NCBI GenBank assembly: GCA_031266385.1 | Contig: JAISBC010000014.1 | Coordinates: 1-13,651, forward strand | Direction: 5' to 3' | DNA length: 13,651 bases | DNA from: Holosporales bacterium | GTDB taxonomy: Bacteria; Pseudomonadota; Alphaproteobacteria; RUG11792 | Part shown: in pieces, positions 1 to 7,321 of the stretch | Numbering within the stretch: the stretch's first letter is position 1 | Layout: each line of letters starts with the position of its first letter | The notes under the pieces: generated by a model | What the model saw: only the letters and a program-made list of their open reading frames with translations | Told to the model about the DNA's origin: nothing | Databases searched by the model: none | Program-made: the position numbers and the translations under genes

Positions 1-36
1 TTCTGATAGATCTTTTATCTGTTCGTACTTCATCAT
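1..36 (-). mobile_element. IS5-type transposase, N-terminal fragment at window edge
   Basis: Read on the minus strand from the ATG pair at 36/33, the sequence gives MMKYEQIKDLSE and then runs off the window. This opening resembles the N-terminus of IS5-group transposases common in intracellular alphaproteobacteria, which usually begin with a MKYEQ or RYEE-like stretch followed by an FRRLTGV-like helix. Only 12 residues are visible, so the family is a recognition call rather than a proof. The probable element end at 97-119 supports it. The state of the rest of the gene cannot be seen. Confidence 0.55.
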
Positions 37-96
37 AGTTCACAATGTTTTCTCTGTTTACCCAATTGGGATATTTCTACACCTTTTTATGTTATT

Positions 97-119
97 TGTC
101 TAGATTCGAAAGAGGTCTA
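97..119. repeat. Probable terminal inverted repeat of the IS5-type element
   Basis: Read on the minus strand this segment is CTAGACCTCTTTCGAATC followed by TAGACA. An AGACCTCTTTCGAA-like end is typical, as I recall, of IS5-group elements in this kind of bacterium. It lies about 60 bases upstream of the transposase start, as expected for the element's end. A second CCTCTTTC-containing stretch follows just outside at about 131-147, which might be another element end or chance. The matching opposite repeat lies outside the window. Confidence 0.45.
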
Positions 120-297
120 GTGAATTGTTGCAGAAAGAGGAGACCTCCCATAAATTCGCACTACCATCACAGATTCTATATCGTCCTCTTCTCCTGACAT
201 TTGATCTGATTGTGAGGGTTTATTTGGATTGACTCCATTAAAAAACTGTACTTGCTGACGATCAAATAGTATCATTCCTTCTACTCGCTCCTCTTTC
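120..297. other. Intergenic region upstream of skp-like gene
   Basis: This stretch separates the IS end from the skp-like start codon. I see no convincing sigma-70 promoter and no clear ribosome binding site before 298. bamA, the usual upstream neighbour of skp and lpxD, is not here; the IS insertion may have rearranged the locus. A minus-strand reading frame (299 to 117) crosses the region and ends exactly at the IS border, but it has no convincing start signal. Confidence 0.4.
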
Positions 298-951
298 ATG
301 AAGTTATTCGAAATTACTTTGCGTACTGGAAATTTTGGAAGACGTATAGCCTTGGCTTCTGTGATCTTCGTGATCCTGATGTCGTCGGTTTTTTTGCTTG
401 ATCATTTCAAGCGATCGACTCCGCTTCCTCTGTCTTCGAAGAAGAAGAGTGATCAGGATCCTTGTGGACCTGGTATCGGCATCATCGACGGGAAAAGGCT
501 AAAGGAGGCGGCGACCTGTTTTCAGAGTCACGATAAATTGGCTGAAATGTTGTCTGAAATTTTGTCGAAAATCAGAGAATCAGAGACGAAGATTAAAGAG
601 GAGTACGAGAAAGTCAAAGATGATCCTCATTTATCTCAGAAACAGAAACTCAAAGACATCGCCAAAATAGAAGCAAAATGGTCTGATATTTCGGCAAAAT
701 ATAATTCCGAGATCCAAGTCATCAAGAATACTGATCTTAAGCTCTCGGAATACATCCAGGCAAAACTCTCTAATGTAATAAAATCAATCGCGAAATCCAT
801 GAAGTTGAGCGTCGTCCTGAGTAAAGGGACGAAGGATGCGCTCCTAGTATTTTACAGCGCGAATGGATTAGATATCACCGAACTAATCGTGCAGAAAATG
901 AACGAGATATTACCAGAAGTGGTTTTAAAGGAATTGATTGATCATGGTTGA
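298..951 (+). CDS. skp: Skp/OmpH-like periplasmic chaperone
   Basis: Skp (OmpH) proteins bind unfolded outer-membrane proteins in the periplasm and pass them toward the Bam complex. The 217-residue product has a basic N-terminus, one hydrophobic segment at about residues 17-34, then GIGIIDGKRL at the start of the chaperone domain. A charged coiled-coil-like stretch follows (about 78-135, EKVKDDPHLSQKQKLKDIAK). The C-terminal ALLVFYSANGLDITELIV matches the family's closing beta strand plus the LDIT segment. I see no AxA cleavage site, so the protein may stay membrane anchored. Its end overlaps lpxD by 8 bases, which matches the widespread skp-lpxD order and strengthens the call. The start has no obvious Shine-Dalgarno sequence. 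Confidence 0.8.
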   Translation: MKLFEITLRTGNFGRRIALASVIFVILMSSVFLLDHFKRSTPLPLSSKKKSDQDPCGPGIGIIDGKRLKEAATCFQSHDKLAEMLSEILSKIRESETKIKEEYEKVKDDPHLSQKQKLKDIAKIEAKWSDISAKYNSEIQVIKNTDLKLSEYIQAKLSNVIKSIAKSMKLSVVLSKGTKDALLVFYSANGLDITELIVQKMNEILPEVVLKELIDHG

Positions 952-1990
952 TAGTAGCTTCTATGAGAAGATAGATTTCGTTACGATTCGTGATATTTGC
1001 GGTATCCTGTCGCTTGAGGTTCCGGCTGGATGTCCTCCGGATACCGAGATCAGAGATATCGCTCGGCTCGACAATGCCTCAGGATGCGATATCACCTTTT
1101 TTCACAATGCGATTTACTCCGAAGAATTGTCGAGGACGATGGCATTCGCATGTCTGATCTCCGAAAAACATGCACACCTAGTGCCGAATAATGTGATCGC
1201 GCTAATCGTTTCAGATCCATACCTCGCCCTCGGAATTTTGCTCAAAAAATTCTACTCCGTAAAATCCGTAGAATTTGAGCACAACCGTACGGAGACCTTC
1301 ATTTCCGAGAAGGCATCCGTTTCACGGACGGCCGTAATAGGTTCCGGATGCTATATCTCAGATTTCGCATTCATCGACGATGATGTAACGATAGGAGATA
1401 GAACTTTCATCGGGAGTAGCTCCTCCATTCTACGCGGTGTAGAAATAGGAGAGGATTCCTACATCGAATCGAATACGACCATTTCTTTTTCCAGAATCGG
1501 GAGGGCCGCATACATCAAGGCCGGGGCTAGGATCGGACAGCAGGGATTTGGATTTCACAGTGGAAGCACAGGTGTCTTCGACATTATTCAGCTTGGGAGA
1601 GTCATCATCGGAGATAACGTCCAAATCGGATCTAACTGCACGATAGATCGTGGTAGCATGGGAGATACAATCATCGGGAATGATGTTCGAATAGACAATA
1701 TGGTTCACATTGCCCACAACGTCGAGATTGGAGATCGCTGTGTCATCGCCGCTCAAACCGGAATTTCTGGGAGTGTCACGATCGGAAAAGGGTGCATCAT
1801 CGGGGGACAAGTAGGAATCGCCGGACACCTGAAAATAGGTAACCGTGTCTCGATTGCCGCTCAATCTGGAGTCATGAAAAGCATCGAAGATGATGAGCGC
1901 ATAGCCGGAAGCCCGGCCGTACGCTCGGTTTCATGGCATCGACAAAATATTTGTTTAAAGAGAATTGTAGAGAAAAGAAGATCAATATAA
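944..1990 (+). CDS. lpxD: UDP-3-O-acylglucosamine N-acyltransferase LpxD
   Basis: LpxD adds the second hydroxyacyl chain, from acyl-ACP, in lipid A synthesis in the cytoplasm. The 348-residue protein has an N-terminal uridine-binding domain, then a long left-handed beta helix of hexapeptide repeats (IGSGCY, IGDRTF, IGEDSY, IGDNVQ, IGNDVR, IGDRCV, IGKGCI, IGNRVS). The acyl-chain motif GQQGFGF and the catalytic histidine region NMVHIAHNVEIG are intact. The C-terminal GSPAVRSVSWHRQ is the usual LpxD ending. I chose ATG 944, with AAAGGA upstream, over the in-frame TTG at 938; the start overlaps the skp-like gene, so translation is probably coupled. The usual followers fabZ and lpxA are absent. 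The gene implies that the cell makes lipid A. Confidence 0.95.
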   Translation: MVDSSFYEKIDFVTIRDICGILSLEVPAGCPPDTEIRDIARLDNASGCDITFFHNAIYSEELSRTMAFACLISEKHAHLVPNNVIALIVSDPYLALGILLKKFYSVKSVEFEHNRTETFISEKASVSRTAVIGSGCYISDFAFIDDDVTIGDRTFIGSSSSILRGVEIGEDSYIESNTTISFSRIGRAAYIKAGARIGQQGFGFHSGSTGVFDIIQLGRVIIGDNVQIGSNCTIDRGSMGDTIIGNDVRIDNMVHIAHNVEIGDRCVIAAQTGISGSVTIGKGCIIGGQVGIAGHLKIGNRVSIAAQSGVMKSIEDDERIAGSPAVRSVSWHRQNICLKRIVEKRRSI

Positions 1991-2078
1991 ATTAATGCTT
2001 CATTAAAATCTTACTGATAAGGTACTAGACTGTTGATTACATCTCGTGATGCCGTCACGGTATTGCGCAGGCAATTAT

Positions 2079-2085
2079 GGGGAGG
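2079..2085 (+). promoter_or_regulatory. Ribosome binding site that decides the TTG start at 2094
   Basis: GGGGAGG lies 8 bases before TTG 2094. Longer in-frame starts at 2046 and 2049 have no such site. They would also bury the signal peptide behind 16 extra residues. I therefore take TTG 2094 as the start. Confidence 0.7.
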
Positions 2086-2093
2086 TTGCCATC

Positions 2094-4145
2094 TTGAAAA
2101 GGTTAATTTTATTATCGTTGAGCATTTGTGGGATCCTGGAGGCTGCTGCTTCTAGACGAGTTCCGCCACCAAATCCTTCCTTCTTATTACCAGAGGTTTG
2201 CGAAATCACCCAATTAGCATCTTATAGTGAGCAAAATGGACAACTCGTTTCAGAGGCGGCCTCTCAGAAATTCCTCGGCCCCACAAAAATGGTTCGTCGC
2301 GATTTGCTGGAAGCCTTCGATAATTTTTATGAGCAATGTATCGTGGGAGCTGCTAAACCCCAATATATCAACGATTTTTTGCAGCTCATAAACGGAGAAA
2401 CGTCTCTAATCTTTAGCTGTCACCAGATCGTTCACTCAGAGGTTGCTTCGAGCCTCATTTCTGCCGGCATGGCTAGATTCTTGTTCCCTGTTGAGGTCGA
2501 GTTCACAGAACTGGTACACCCCAGTTTAGATGGTTTTTTCCAGTTTGGATTCGAAATTGCCGAACTTATCAGCCAAAACCCCTTGGAATTATTGAGATGC
2601 GAAATATACCGAGATAAGATCATCGAACTTGCTCGAGATCTGCGATTTACAGCTATTTACGAACAACTGGAGAGTTCGCTGTTTGACCTGGAAAAGGTAT
2701 TTGTTCCGTTCACATTTTTAGAAAATGTTCATACAGAACAGGCCGATCTTTTGAACCCGGATGCAACCATGGCGGCTCTTTGCCCGATAGAGCTCGGGGA
2801 GGACGGAAATCCTCTAACTCCTCGCGACATCTTCAGGTCCAGAATTTTTAGTGAGATTGTGACGACTGGAAGTTTATTATTGACGACTGATCCCCTAGCT
2901 CAGAGAAGAAAACTTGCGCCACCGAGTCCTTTTGGGTATAGCATGGATGATCGCAAACTCCCAATGATTCCAAATTTAATTGCAACGACTCTAACTGACT
3001 CACTCGGAAAAACGACTAGGTTGAACGAATCGACCAAGAAATGGCTGATTTGTAAGGCTGCGATACGATATTTATATGAAAATCCGATGTCGACCGTGGA
3101 AGATGCTGTCGAGGGATCGATCAATATGGTCCAGGGAATGACATCCGACAGTGACCATCCGTTCCCTTTGGGCTCGACGATCAGTGCCTGCAAAACCGCA
3201 TCGGCCGAGCTTTTGAACTTTTTACATGCCAGAAGTTTATGCCAGCTTGGCAGATGGCCGGATCATTGCTCGCTACTGAGACTGCTTAGCCAGGCATCTG
3301 GTGGTAAGTTCCGGAGATATTATTATCCGGATCTGAAATACATCGGTCATGTCGATGCCGATCCAGTAAAGCCAGATGGCATGGAGGGTAATGAATTAGC
3401 TCTAAACTCAGCGGAGTTCCCGGTTATTTCGAGGAGATTAATAGCCTTTAATAATCATGGAGCCGGAAATTGTGGTATCTATTCAACCCTATTCCAATCG
3501 AGGGCAGATCTCGTGAAGTGGCTGAGAACGGTTCCGGCCTGGGAGGATTTTCTCCCTGATTATCTGAAGGACGGAAGATCCCATGCGAATTTATCGATGC
3601 ACGGGCAAGTGAATGGCATCGGAACAATCATTCAAACTGATGGGTATCTCATCCGGATGGGAGAGATCCTCAAGGCGTATAGTCTATTCGTTCTAGAGGA
3701 AGCACGGACGTCGTGGGAAACTCAAAGGAGGCTATTTCTTGCCCTTCCTCCAGCCGAGCAAAAGAAACAACAAAAATTGCATCCTGGAGCCAAGCCATGG
3801 AATGAGCGTATGGCTAGTAGGGAATATGGAGGTGCTTTGAGTGAGGTCATTCAACGAATGGGTTGTGATTTCGGGTATATAGCGGCCCTACATTGCAGAC
3901 CGATGCAATTATGGCAAACGAAGGGAGCTAGTGGGACAAAAAAACCAACTAGAGCGACTGATGAACAGAGTCCTGAAAACTTCACTAGCCTCATTATTCC
4001 GGATGGCTTTATGGAAAGATCCGTTCGCTCGAGGAAAATTCACTGGTGGGCAACTCCAGGACATTTCATGTCTTTGATCGAACAGGGAGATTTTATTGGC
4101 ATCGCGAAGTTGCTCCGACATCAGGAATCTGGCACGGCCCTTTGA
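2094..4145 (+). CDS. Large secreted protein with OTU/papain-like Cys-His arrangement
   Basis: I do not recognise the family of this 683-residue protein. From the TTG start it opens with a good signal peptide (MKRLILLSLSICGILEAAA, likely cut before SRR), so it should leave the cytoplasm. Residues of about 30-440 show no motif I can name. The C-terminal part contains HGAGNCGIYSTL with Cys460, and TPGHFMSLIE with His657, about 197 residues later and near the end. A GNC-x-x-Y/F-S motif followed by a late HF/HY-x-SL is the layout of OTU deubiquitinases and related papain-fold cysteine proteases. The usual Asp of the OTU motif DGNC is Ala here. A secreted protease-like effector acting on the host is an inference. 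The gene stands alone between lpxD and the rpmB promoter. Confidence 0.6.
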   Translation: MKRLILLSLSICGILEAAASRRVPPPNPSFLLPEVCEITQLASYSEQNGQLVSEAASQKFLGPTKMVRRDLLEAFDNFYEQCIVGAAKPQYINDFLQLINGETSLIFSCHQIVHSEVASSLISAGMARFLFPVEVEFTELVHPSLDGFFQFGFEIAELISQNPLELLRCEIYRDKIIELARDLRFTAIYEQLESSLFDLEKVFVPFTFLENVHTEQADLLNPDATMAALCPIELGEDGNPLTPRDIFRSRIFSEIVTTGSLLLTTDPLAQRRKLAPPSPFGYSMDDRKLPMIPNLIATTLTDSLGKTTRLNESTKKWLICKAAIRYLYENPMSTVEDAVEGSINMVQGMTSDSDHPFPLGSTISACKTASAELLNFLHARSLCQLGRWPDHCSLLRLLSQASGGKFRRYYYPDLKYIGHVDADPVKPDGMEGNELALNSAEFPVISRRLIAFNNHGAGNCGIYSTLFQSRADLVKWLRTVPAWEDFLPDYLKDGRSHANLSMHGQVNGIGTIIQTDGYLIRMGEILKAYSLFVLEEARTSWETQRRLFLALPPAEQKKQQKLHPGAKPWNERMASREYGGALSEVIQRMGCDFGYIAALHCRPMQLWQTKGASGTKKPTRATDEQSPENFTSLIIPDGFMERSVRSRKIHWWATPGHFMSLIEQGDFIGIAKLLRHQESGTAL

Positions 4146-4203
4146 CAATCCTGTCTTCATATCCGAACCCCCGCCCCCACCACTAGCTGATTTGGAAATT
4201 CGA

Positions 4204-4233
4204 TTGACACATTTACTGTGGAAATGGTACAGT
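4204..4233 (+). promoter_or_regulatory. Predicted sigma-70 promoter for rpmB-secB
   Basis: A perfect -35 box TTGACA (4204-4209) is followed after 18 bases by TACAGT (4228-4233), which matches 4 of 6 positions of the -10 consensus. Transcription would start near 4240, leaving a leader of about 50 bases before rpmB. Confidence 0.45.
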
Positions 4234-4292
4234 CTTCTTCAGTATGTGTGGTGTGATTTAACTTCAGTTTGGTCTTTTTTTTGCGGTGATCG

Positions 4293-4589
4293 ATGTCTAG
4301 GAGATGTGAATTGACCGGGAAGTCGGTTTTATATGGGAACAACGTGAGTCACGCCAACAACAAGACTTCGAGGAGATTTCTCCCGAATTTGCAGAACGTA
4401 TCGTTTTTGAGCGATTCATTGGAGCGCTCGGTCAGTTTTAGAGTAAGTGCGAGCGCTATTAGGAGCGTTGAGGCTGGAGGTGGCCTGGATCGGTATCTCC
4501 TCGGCACTCGGGATACCGTCCTAAGCAAGCGTGCGTTATCGGTTAAAAAGGTCCTTCGAAGTAAGGACGCAAAAAATGGGGAGGGATGA
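4293..4589 (+). CDS. rpmB: 50S ribosomal protein bL28
   Basis: bL28 is a structural protein of the large ribosomal subunit. The 98-residue product has the family signature at its start (MSRRCELTGKSVLYGNNVSH, then ANNKTSRRFLPNLQ), followed by SFRVSASAIRSVEAGGGLDRYL, which matches the alphaproteobacterial long form (near 97 residues) rather than the 78-residue enterobacterial form. GGTGAT just before the start is a weak ribosome binding site. The gene ends 4 bases before secB, so the two are probably co-transcribed from the promoter at 4204-4233. Confidence 0.93.
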   Translation: MSRRCELTGKSVLYGNNVSHANNKTSRRFLPNLQNVSFLSDSLERSVSFRVSASAIRSVEAGGGLDRYLLGTRDTVLSKRALSVKKVLRSKDAKNGEG

Positions 4590-4593
4590 GATC

Positions 4594-5085
4594 ATGGCTG
4601 AATTGGATAATAACAGAGACGCCAACAATAACAATCGGATGCAATATCCGTATTACATCCAGGATCAGTATGTCAAAGATCTGACATTCGAGAATCCGAA
4701 TTTTTTGATGAAATATTCGTCGGCACCGAAGGAGCCGGAGGTTTCCGTTAACGTCGAATCGACCGTCGGTAAGCTCGGAGAGGAAAACTACGAGGTGGCC
4801 CTGAAGGTTTCGGTCAGCGCCAGGGTCGGCGAGGAGACGTTGTTTGTCATCGAGTTACTGTATGCCGCCCTGGTATCGGTCGGTAAGGGGGTTACGCAGG
4901 AAGTCCTCGAACCGGTCTTAATGGTTCATTGTCCGTTCCTGATGTTCCCATTTGTGCGGGAGATCGTGGCTAGGCTGACTCAGGCTGGGGGCTATCCACC
5001 CCTCATGCTAGAGCCCATCGATTTCGCATCGATCTATGTGGAGAAGCAAAAAGCAAAATCTGAATCACCACAGATGAATGGGTGA
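4594..5085 (+). CDS. secB: Protein-export chaperone SecB
   Basis: SecB is a cytoplasmic tetrameric chaperone that keeps preproteins unfolded and hands them to SecA. The 163-residue product has the expected order: YVKDLTFENPNF near the start, YEVALKVSVSARVGEETLFV, then HCPFLMFPFVREIVARLTQ and GGYPPLMLEPIDFASIY at the end. I chose ATG 4594 because GGGGAGGG lies about 9 bases upstream and the resulting length fits the family. An in-frame ATG at 4531 would overlap rpmB. The Asn-rich N-terminus (residues 6-14) is a disordered tail. The acidic, short C-terminus carries no unusual feature. SecB suggests active Sec export, in keeping with the secreted proteins in this window. Confidence 0.93.
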   Translation: MAELDNNRDANNNNRMQYPYYIQDQYVKDLTFENPNFLMKYSSAPKEPEVSVNVESTVGKLGEENYEVALKVSVSARVGEETLFVIELLYAALVSVGKGVTQEVLEPVLMVHCPFLMFPFVREIVARLTQAGGYPPLMLEPIDFASIYVEKQKAKSESPQMNG

Positions 5086-5087
5086 TC

Positions 5088-5105
5088 TGTTGCTGTCAAG
5101 CAACA
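5088..5105 (+). other. Short hairpin after secB
   Basis: TGTTGCT and AGCAACA form a perfect 7-bp stem with a 4-base loop, directly behind the secB stop. No run of T follows, so it is not a standard intrinsic terminator. It may protect the mRNA end or be chance. Confidence 0.35.
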
Positions 5106-5209
5106 TAATATCTAATTTGTCGGCTGTGAGGTACGTTTTTTCTCTGAACCTTTGATTGTATGTAGTATAGACTTTACTGTGACATCTTGAATTGAAGTTG
5201 ATGTACTGC

Positions 5210-5428
5210 ATGTCTAAAGAAGATTTAGTTGAATTTAATGGAGCGGTAACGGAAGTATTGCCGAATGCTATGTTCCGTGTCGAATTAGAGAGTGGCCATA
5301 AAATACTCGCCCATACATCCGGTCGAATGAGAAAGAATAGGATAAGGATTTTGGCTGGGGATAGGGTTACGATAGAGATGACTCCGTATGACCTAACGAA
5401 GGGCCGGATCATCTTTCGGGAAAAGTGA
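5210..5428 (+). CDS. infA: Translation initiation factor IF-1
   Basis: IF-1 binds the A site of the 30S subunit during initiation. Starting at ATG 5210 gives MSKEDLVEFNGAVTEVLP and exactly 72 residues, the normal length. The OB-fold segments ILAHTSGRMRKNRIRILAGD and VTIEMTPYDLTKGRI are complete. Upstream in-frame starts (TTG 5192, ATG 5201) would add residues foreign to the family. No strong ribosome binding site is visible. The 124 bases between secB and infA hold the hairpin at 5088-5105 and no convincing promoter. rsmI follows after 9 bases. Confidence 0.96.
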   Translation: MSKEDLVEFNGAVTEVLPNAMFRVELESGHKILAHTSGRMRKNRIRILAGDRVTIEMTPYDLTKGRIIFREK

Positions 5429-5437
5429 TAACATAAT

Positions 5438-6256
5438 TTGAGCTTGCTTGATCGTAATCTTTACATCGTTTCTACCCCCATCGGGAACGTCAAGGATTTC
5501 TCTCCTCGGGGAATCGAGGTTCTGGAGAATGTAGATATCGTTCTCTGCGAAGATACGAGGGTTTCGCTGAGGCTTTTTAATCGCCTAGGAATCCGCATCC
5601 ACAAATTGGCGGTATACAATGATCACAATGCCATGGCGGTTGTTCCAAAAGTCGTCGAGGCCATTAAAAAGGATCATAAGAAGTTGGCGCTCGTAACGGA
5701 CGCTGGCACTCCGACCATATCAGATCCTGGATATAGGCTCATCAATGCCTGCCTTGAGAACGATATTAAATACACGGTCATTCCTGGGGCTTGTGCGGCC
5801 ATCGCGGCGTTAACTCTGTCTGGCCTCCCGAGTGATAAGTTTCTTTTTTGCGGTTTTGCGGATCCGAAGAAGTTTGATAAATTGGCCAGAGAAGAGGCGA
5901 CGATAATACTATATGAGGCCCCGCATCGACTGCTATCTACCCTCAAGAAAATGGAAAAGTACTTTGGAGATAGGGTTATATCGATATCGAGAGAAATTAC
6001 TAAGATCTTCGAAGAGACGGTAAGAGGAGATTTATGCTTCTTGCTCGATCATTTCGAAAAGAATAGTCCGCGCGGTGAATTCGTTTTAGTGATCTCACCG
6101 AGAAATCCCGCGATAGACGATGAATTAGAGGCTTTGGATCCATTGATCAGAAGATTAATCGGCAGGATCCAAAATGATGAATTGAGTCGAATTTTAGCAG
6201 AATTTAGTGGATTAAGTAAAAACAAAATATATCGATATATTTATAAAAAACATTAG
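5438..6256 (+). CDS. rsmI: 16S rRNA 2'-O-methyltransferase RsmI
   Basis: RsmI methylates the 2'-O of cytidine 1402 in 16S rRNA, using S-adenosylmethionine, and so tunes decoding at the P site. The 272-residue protein begins LYIVSTPIGNVKDFSPRG, the family signature. It keeps VLCEDTRVSLRLF, VTDAGTPTISDPGYRLI, VIPGACAAIAALTLSGLP and YEAPHRLLSTL of the tetrapyrrole-methylase fold. The C-terminal helices (SGLSKNKIYRYIYKKH) are present, so it is full length, slightly shorter than the usual 280-290. The start is TTG 5438; no ATG fits the conserved N-terminus. It lies 9 bases after infA and is probably co-transcribed. Confidence 0.95.
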   Translation: MSLLDRNLYIVSTPIGNVKDFSPRGIEVLENVDIVLCEDTRVSLRLFNRLGIRIHKLAVYNDHNAMAVVPKVVEAIKKDHKKLALVTDAGTPTISDPGYRLINACLENDIKYTVIPGACAAIAALTLSGLPSDKFLFCGFADPKKFDKLAREEATIILYEAPHRLLSTLKKMEKYFGDRVISISREITKIFEETVRGDLCFLLDHFEKNSPRGEFVLVISPRNPAIDDELEALDPLIRRLIGRIQNDELSRILAEFSGLSKNKIYRYIYKKH

Positions 6257-6336
6257 CCTCCACTATTCTCCCCTACAATATTCTCTCAAGTTATTTGCCC
6301 CGAGTATCATCAGCACATTAGTCTGGCTGAGATAAA

Positions 6337-6357
6337 GGCAACCCACTGGGAATTGCC
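6337..6357 (-). terminator. Possible intrinsic terminator of the poly-G-controlled gene
   Basis: On the minus strand, GGCAA-TT-CCC-AGT-GGG-TTGCC forms a bulged stem followed by TTTAT. It lies about 20 bases beyond the stop at 6378. The stem is short and the T run modest, so this is tentative. On the plus strand no T run follows, so it would not end rsmI transcripts. Confidence 0.35.
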
Positions 6358-6377
6358 GAAACAAATCGAGAGAAGAG

Positions 6378-7065
6378 TCAAAAATTGGTCAGTTTATGCA
6401 ATGACCGCCGGGAAGACTGAGACTGTTTCCCGTAGTAAAACATAAGCCTCCCGAACAATCCGCCAGCAAGCCCGGCACATCCCAATAAACCTTTCCAACC
6501 TATAACCCCAGCCTTATTTCCCTGACTAAATAAAGAGCCCCAATCTCCATTCCCAGAGCAGAACCCCGCCCAATATCCATTGTAGAAATACCATCTAAAA
6601 TCACTGCACTCAGCATTATTGGGAAAATAAATATACCCGGAATCAGAATGAAAGGTCAACGAATTAGATAACCAGCGGCAAGACTTACAGGATATAGTAG
6701 TCAAAGCCACATCAACCATCCACCTATGACTTCCCGGCACCTCATTAATCCCTGCAACGCCTGGGGGCATTTCGACCCCATCAGGAAACAAATAAACAGA
6801 GCCCCAGACATTGGGGGAACCCACATACACACACAAGGGACCAGTGGGGCCCTGCGAGGAAGCTTGAACCCCCTCCTTGAACCCTGATTGAGGTATGGCA
6901 GGGAAGTTCTCAAGGCTAAAGTAAGGTCTCTCATAATAATCCGCCCCCCAGACATGGCATTCTACAGCCCACCACAGGAGCAAGGCAAATAGCCCCCCCC
7001 CCCCAACGTCTTGTGGAGCCTGGTTTTCCAACGTTCTTGTTAGCAAATTTATTAAATATTTTCAT
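6378..7065 (-). pseudogene. Secreted/membrane protein, out of frame at a 12-G run (probable phase-off gene)
   Basis: The best start is ATG 7065, with GGAGG 10 bases upstream. From it the frame enters a run of 12 G (plus-strand C at 6993-7004) and then stops at 6931 after 44 residues. With 11 or 14 G the same start reads into the long open frame that ends at 6378. At 11 G this gives 228 residues: a basic n-region (MKIFNKFANKNVGKPGSTRRW), a Gly linker made by the run, a hydrophobic core LFALLLWWAVEC, and a likely cut near VWGA. The mature part is rich in Trp, Tyr, Gly and Cys (SCKSCRW, YWAGFCSGNGDWG). It ends with a hydrophobic Gly-rich segment (GLLGCAGLAGGLFGRLMFYY) and a basic tail, like a membrane anchor. 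The family is unknown to me. Simple decay or a homopolymer sequencing error are alternatives to phase variation. Confidence 0.65.
6993..7004. repeat. Homopolymer run of 12 C (12 G on the coding strand)
   Basis: The run lies at the border between the n-region and hydrophobic core of a signal peptide on the minus strand. Runs of this length slip readily during replication, so the frame of the gene can switch between generations. Confidence 0.95.
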
Positions 7066-7097
7066 AAAAATATATCCTCCCTAATATTCCTATAATC

Positions 7098-7103
7098 ATC
7101 ATA
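7098..7103 (-). promoter_or_regulatory. Possible -10 box upstream of the poly-G-controlled gene
   Basis: TATGAT on the minus strand matches 5 of 6 positions of the -10 consensus and lies about 33 bases before ATG 7065, inside an AT-rich stretch. No good -35 box stands at the right distance. Confidence 0.3.
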
Positions 7104-7178
7104 TCTCATTATTATTTAAATTTAGTAAACGAGAGGAATCATATAAGTAATATAATCCTGCAGGTTGGTAGGTAAATA

Positions 7179-7274
7179 CTAGGCGGCGTCCTCGGGGAGA
7201 GGCGCTACAAGCGCCAGCCCTCCTCCTATCAGAGAGGTTACAGCCTGATAGAGCAGATCCTGCGACGAAGCCAT
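7179..7274 (-). other. Short GC-rich reading frame with inverted repeats (31 residues)
   Basis: From ATG 7274 the minus strand encodes MASSQDLLYQAV, a Gly-rich hydrophobic core TSLIGGGLALVAPL, and an acidic end. The segment is clearly richer in GC than the AT-rich DNA on both sides. It also contains two perfect inverted repeats: CTATCAG/CTGATAG (7-bp stem) and GGCGCT/AGCGCC (6-bp stem, 3-base loop). No ribosome binding site is visible. It could be a tiny membrane peptide, a structured RNA or a fragment of a lost gene. I cannot decide between these. Confidence 0.25.
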
Positions 7275-7321
7275 ATGCGGCAATAGAGTAATTAGGTATT
7301 CATGGATAATTAACCTCAGTT

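Noticed and set aside
117..299. Minus-strand frame of 60 codons between the IS end and the skp-like gene
   Set aside because: It would be divergent from and touching the skp-like start, with no ribosome binding site at 299 and poor spacing at the second ATG (275). The stop arises exactly at the IS border, so at best it is a truncated remnant.
4165..4190. C-rich stretch before rpmB as a fourth palindromic element
   Set aside because: It has no inverted partner and no match beyond C-runs.
4096..4342. Overlapping frames on both strands between the secreted protein gene and rpmB
   Set aside because: No domain, no start signals, and they overlap the promoter and both neighbouring genes.
7141..7300. 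Known structured RNA (tmRNA, SRP RNA, RNase P RNA, tRNA)
   Set aside because: None of the conserved core sequences of these RNAs is present.
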